A stretch of DNA of 64,000 nucleotides from JAJECS01 sp965262745 (lineage in GTDB: Bacteria > Chloroflexota > UBA11872): contig OZ253558.1 in the NCBI GenBank assembly GCA_965262745.1, forward strand, positions 2,046,001 through 2,110,000, read 5' to 3'. Position numbers and translations under genes: made by a program. Of this stretch, positions 63,382 to 64,000 are shown one piece after another. Numbering within the stretch: the stretch's first letter is position 1; every line of letters starts with the position of its first letter. The notes beneath the pieces were generated by a model. The model did not search any database and was not told the origin of the DNA. It worked only from the letters and a program-made list of their open reading frames with translations.

Positions 63382-63394
63382 CGTCCGGCCGCAG

Positions 63395-63424
63395 GCGCAC
63401 CCGGCAGCACGCTGCCGGGTGCGC
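63395..63424. terminator. Perfect 13-base hairpin between convergent genes
   Basis: GCGCACCCGGCAG (63395-63407) and its exact complement (63412-63424) enclose loop CACG. It sits between the RRM gene and the convergent SelA-like gene. There is no T-run in either direction, so it may stop transcription in both directions by other means or simply protect the 3' ends. Confidence 0.6.
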
Positions 63425-63426
63425 GC

Positions 63427-64000
63427 CTAGTTCTCCAGGAGCTCTCGCAGCCGAGCAGTGACGATCTGAACGTCGTCGTCGGTGAGCGTGTTGGTGGCAA
63501 CTGCCAGTTCGGCGCCTTCGACACGCGCCCAGATGGACGGGTGGCTGTCGCGCAGGGCTGTTGCCATTGATTCAGAGGTGTGGGCGCCGTCCGAGTCGAA
63601 GGTGATCGCGGCCCGCCCCATGTCGGCGTCGATGCGCGCCGTGATGCCCGGCACGCCGGTGAGTCGCTCGACCAGCGCGGCCGCGCGCGTGCCGGCGGCG
63701 TCGCGCGCGGCTTCATAGCCGCCGCTGCGCCATTCACGCAACGCCTCGATGACGGCGACGACTTCCGTGCGATCCAGCTTGAAGCCGCGGCCAAACGCTT
63801 TGCCGCCGTGCAACTCGAAGCCGATGAAGCTATGCATCGCCGCCGCGCGCACCAGGTCGCGTCGGCCGCACAGGAGTCCGGTCGAATTCGGCGCGCCGAA
63901 GTATTTGGCGCCAAATCCGATCAGATCGGCGCCAGTGCTCACGACCTCGTTCATGAGGTGGGGCGGGCTGACGTGGCCGGCAGCATCCATGATCACGGGG
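63427..64000 (-). CDS. SelA-like PLP-dependent enzyme, 3' part only
   Basis: The C-terminal 190 residues of a fold-type I PLP enzyme of the SelA/COG1921 family; the start lies beyond the right edge. DAAGHVSPPHLMN and GADLIGFGAKYFGAPNSTGL, with the probable PLP lysine in GAKYFG, are followed by GRRDLVRAA and GRGFKLDRTEVVAVIEALREW, the typical C-terminal pattern. Relatives include L-seryl-tRNA(Sec) selenium transferase and D-glucosaminate-6-phosphate ammonia-lyase; the latter or another ammonia-lyase seems likelier without other selenium genes. Confidence 0.8.
   Translation of the reverse strand, partial: PVIMDAAGHVSPPHLMNEVVSTGADLIGFGAKYFGAPNSTGLLCGRRDLVRAAAMHSFIGFELHGGKAFGRGFKLDRTEVVAVIEALREWRSGGYEAARDAAGTRAAALVERLTGVPGITARIDADMGRAAITFDSDGAHTSESMATALRDSHPSIWARVEGAELAVATNTLTDDDVQIVTARLRELLEN

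Overview
The window is GC-rich bacterial chromosome, densely packed with protein genes. I see no rRNA, tRNA, CRISPR array, insertion sequence or phage. The gene repertoire (a PyrR-controlled pyrBC-carAB-pyrK operon, a galactonate-dehydratase-like enolase, an RRM protein with a glycine-rich tail, a SelA-like PLP enzyme, FmdB and zinc-ribbon small proteins) together with frequent GTG/TTG starts fits an uncultured Chloroflexota-type bacterium. That assignment is inference; no taxonomic marker RNA is present.

Layout. (1) 1-2992: the 5' part of a class III aminotransferase, read leftward, then an orphan LanC-like protein and a galactonate-dehydratase-like enolase, read rightward. (2) 2989-28061: about 25 kb of 19 leftward genes, most overlapping or nearly touching, that form a surface-glycan cluster. 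It holds eight GT4 glycosyltransferases, a CgeB-like glycosyltransferase, a GT2, two large membrane proteins (YfhO-like and GT-C-like), a methyltransferase, a radical SAM/SPASM enzyme with a small Trm112-like partner, an alpha/alpha-barrel-like protein, a Wzx-type flippase and a Wzm/Wzt-type ABC exporter. (3) 28172-40808: rightward nucleotide synthesis, with a degenerate metallo-beta-lactamase-fold gene, pyrG, purA, a PyrR attenuator, then pyrR-pyrB-(MBL-like)-pyrC-carA-carB-pyrK. (4) 41008-43370: a small unknown gene, then a GMC oxidoreductase with its small gluconate-dehydrogenase subunit-3-like partner, read leftward. (5) 43517-53116: leftward genes for an 80-aa unknown, a CCA/poly(A) nucleotidyltransferase and a five-gene MoxR/DUF58/VWA membrane-stress type operon. 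(6) 53217-59497: a leftward housekeeping run fmdB-dtd-hisD-hisB-tlyA-nadK-recN with a good -10 element in front of it. (7) 59801-63381: rightward zinc-ribbon membrane protein, MidA-like methyltransferase, aspartase/fumarase and RRM protein. (8) 63427-64000: the 3' part of a SelA-like PLP enzyme, read leftward.

Most notable. Three consecutive genes of the glycan cluster (GT4, GT2 and the Wzt-type ATPase, 22439-27200) carry what looks like the same extra beta-sandwich module, placed inside the two glycosyltransferases and at the C-terminus of the ATPase. The same cluster carries both a flippase and an ABC exporter. The pyr operon has a clearly readable PyrR-binding hairpin, terminator and possible antiterminator, plus an MBL-fold gene with a partly lost metal site between pyrB and pyrC.
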